NCBI GenBank assembly: GCA_012798365.1
Contig: JAAZNH010000016.1
Coordinates: 1-6,060 of the forward strand
Reading direction: 5' to 3'
Length of the DNA stretch: 6,060 nucleotides
From: Methanomicrobiales archaeon
GTDB taxonomy: Archaea > Halobacteriota > Methanomicrobia > Methanomicrobiales > Methanospirillaceae
Under the pieces are notes generated by a model. It saw only the letters and a program-made list of their open reading frames with translations. It had not been told where the DNA came from and did not search any database. Within the stretch, counting starts at the first letter, position 1. Each line of letters opens with the position of its first letter. The position numbers and the translations under genes were made by a program. Positions 5,020 to 6,060 of this stretch are shown one piece after another.

Positions 5020-6060
5020 ATGTGCGGCATCGCAGGCCAGTACCGCTTTGACGGGGGAGCTCCGGACGCAATGCTCCTTGCTGCCATGGGAGACTCTCTC
5101 GCCCACCGGGGCCCGGATGGCAGTGGCACCCATATCCATGGCAATACCGGGCTCGTCCACCGGCGCCTGGCCATCATCGACCTGTCAGAAGACGGCCTCC
5201 AGCCGATGAAAAACGAGGACGGGACCCTCTGGGTCGTCTTCAACGGGGAGATCTACAACTTCATCGAACTTCGCACCGAGCTTATCGGTAAAGGCCACCG
5301 GTTCCATTCCCATTCCGACACGGAAGTAATCCTGCATGCCTACGAGGAATGGGGCGCCGGCTGCCTCCCGCATTTCAACGGGATGTGGGCCTTTGTCATT
5401 TACGATGAGCGAAAAAACGAGCTCTTCTGTGCCCGGGACCGGTTTGGGATCAAACCGTTCTATTACACGACTGCCGCCGGATCGTTCCTCTTTGCCTCAG
5501 AGATCAAAGCCCTGCTTGCACACCCGGAAACCGGGAGATGCCCGGACGATGAGACGCTCGGGACCTATCTTGCCTGGGGCGTCCAGGACCATTCCGACCG
5601 GACCATGTTTGACGGGATCTTCCAGCTGAGACCGGCGCATGCCATGGTTGTTACGCTAAGCGGCGCCCGGCCAGCGTTCCGGTACTGGGATGTTCACGTG
5701 AACCCGGGGGTGAGGTCCGACAAGACCGATGAGACAATCGCCGGGGAGCTGCGGGAAAAACTCACCGATGCAACCCGAATCCACCTCCGGAGTGACGTGG
5801 CAGTGGGCACCTGCCTCTCGGGCGGCATCGCCTCGTCCACGCTGACTGTTTTTATCAATAACCTCATCCGGAGCGAGGCCCCGGCCAGTGTCGGAGAGCG
5901 GCAAAAGACCTTCTCGGTGATCTTCTCTGACCCCCGGTTTGACGAGAGCAGGTATATCAACGAGATCATCTCGGCAACCGGGGTGGATGCATACCGGACC
6001 GAGCCATCGCCCGGACAGCTCTGGGAAGATATCCGCCGGCTCGTCTATATCCAGGACGAA
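5020..6060 (+). CDS. asnB: Glutamine-hydrolysing asparagine synthetase (AsnB type), 5' part, cut by window end
   Basis: The first 347 residues are present; the frame is open at the right edge. The protein starts MCGIAGQYRF, so Cys2 becomes the N-terminal glutaminase nucleophile after Met removal. The class II amidotransferase domain (~1-200) keeps HRGPDG (29-34), HRRLAIID with R48/R49 (47-54), NGEIYN (75-80) and SDTE (99-102). The synthetase domain starts at ~240 with the segment DVAVGTCLSGG, but the pyrophosphate loop reads S267-G-G-I-A271-S-S where the family has SGG(L/I)DSS. Thus a nearly invariant Asp is Ala, one base away (GAC to GCC at 5831). FDESRYINEI follows as expected. The normal reaction makes Asn from Asp with ATP and glutamine. 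Paralogues of this family also serve in surface-glycan or peptide modification, which this copy could do instead. Start choice is fixed by the Met-Cys-Gly requirement. Confidence 0.93.
   Translation, partial: MCGIAGQYRFDGGAPDAMLLAAMGDSLAHRGPDGSGTHIHGNTGLVHRRLAIIDLSEDGLQPMKNEDGTLWVVFNGEIYNFIELRTELIGKGHRFHSHSDTEVILHAYEEWGAGCLPHFNGMWAFVIYDERKNELFCARDRFGIKPFYYTTAAGSFLFASEIKALLAHPETGRCPDDETLGTYLAWGVQDHSDRTMFDGIFQLRPAHAMVVTLSGARPAFRYWDVHVNPGVRSDKTDETIAGELREKLTDATRIHLRSDVAVGTCLSGGIASSTLTVFINNLIRSEAPASVGERQKTFSVIFSDPRFDESRYINEIISATGVDAYRTEPSPGQLWEDIRRLVYIQDE

Noticed and set aside
1..6060. CRISPR arrays, insertion sequences, phage or plasmid genes
   Set aside because: No spaced long repeats, transposase or integrase motifs, or terminal inverted repeats were seen; the window reads as ordinary chromosome apart from the regulatory region at 2539-2830.

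Overview
The window looks like a chromosomal segment of a methanogenic archaeon, most likely a member of the Methanomicrobiales (Methanoregula/Methanosphaerula-like). The evidence is three consecutive methanogenesis-marker genes, which are found essentially only in organisms that carry methyl-coenzyme M reductase (MCR). Archaeal-style TATA boxes, a putative leaderless gene and GC-rich codon use broken by one AT-rich intergenic island point the same way. The genus is inferred from general resemblance only. All supported genes are on the + strand.

Region 1 (1-2538) is a tightly packed operon: the 3' end of mmp15 (BadF/HgdC-type ATPase), mmp17, mmp7, and a carboxymuconolactone decarboxylase/AhpD-fold gene with a CxxCxxxH thiol site. 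The genes are separated by 1 nt, a 4-nt ATGA overlap and 1 nt, so they are almost certainly co-transcribed. Mmp7 and Mmp17 belong to the set of proteins linked to ATP-dependent reductive activation of MCR; Mmp15 resembles the ATP-driven electron-donating activators of 2-hydroxyacyl-CoA dehydratases. The AhpD-like gene is a candidate redox accessory. Its last ~60 codons run through a terminator-like structure and probably do not belong to the original gene.

Region 2 (2539-2830) is an AT-rich island followed by a GC-rich leader. It holds a hairpin/T-tract terminator, a T5-GTAC-A5 palindrome, three phased AATTGTT repeats, a TATA box embedded in a perfect 8+4+8 palindrome, and a ~110-nt untranslated leader. 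The leader can fold as a three-way junction followed by a hairpin that buries the ribosome binding site. This is the most unusual regulatory stretch in the window.

Region 3 (2831-4968) holds three genes that look cell-envelope related: a 466-aa exported, Ig-like beta-sandwich protein with a lipobox and glycosylation sequons; a 93-aa zinc-ribbon protein with one membrane helix; and a 104-aa small membrane protein with about three hydrophobic segments. No specific function is recognised for any of them.

Region 4 (4969-6060) is the first 347 codons of a glutamine-hydrolysing asparagine synthetase (asnB type), apparently leaderless. Its glutaminase site is intact, but the ATP-pyrophosphatase loop reads SGGIASS where the family has SGG(L/I)DSS.
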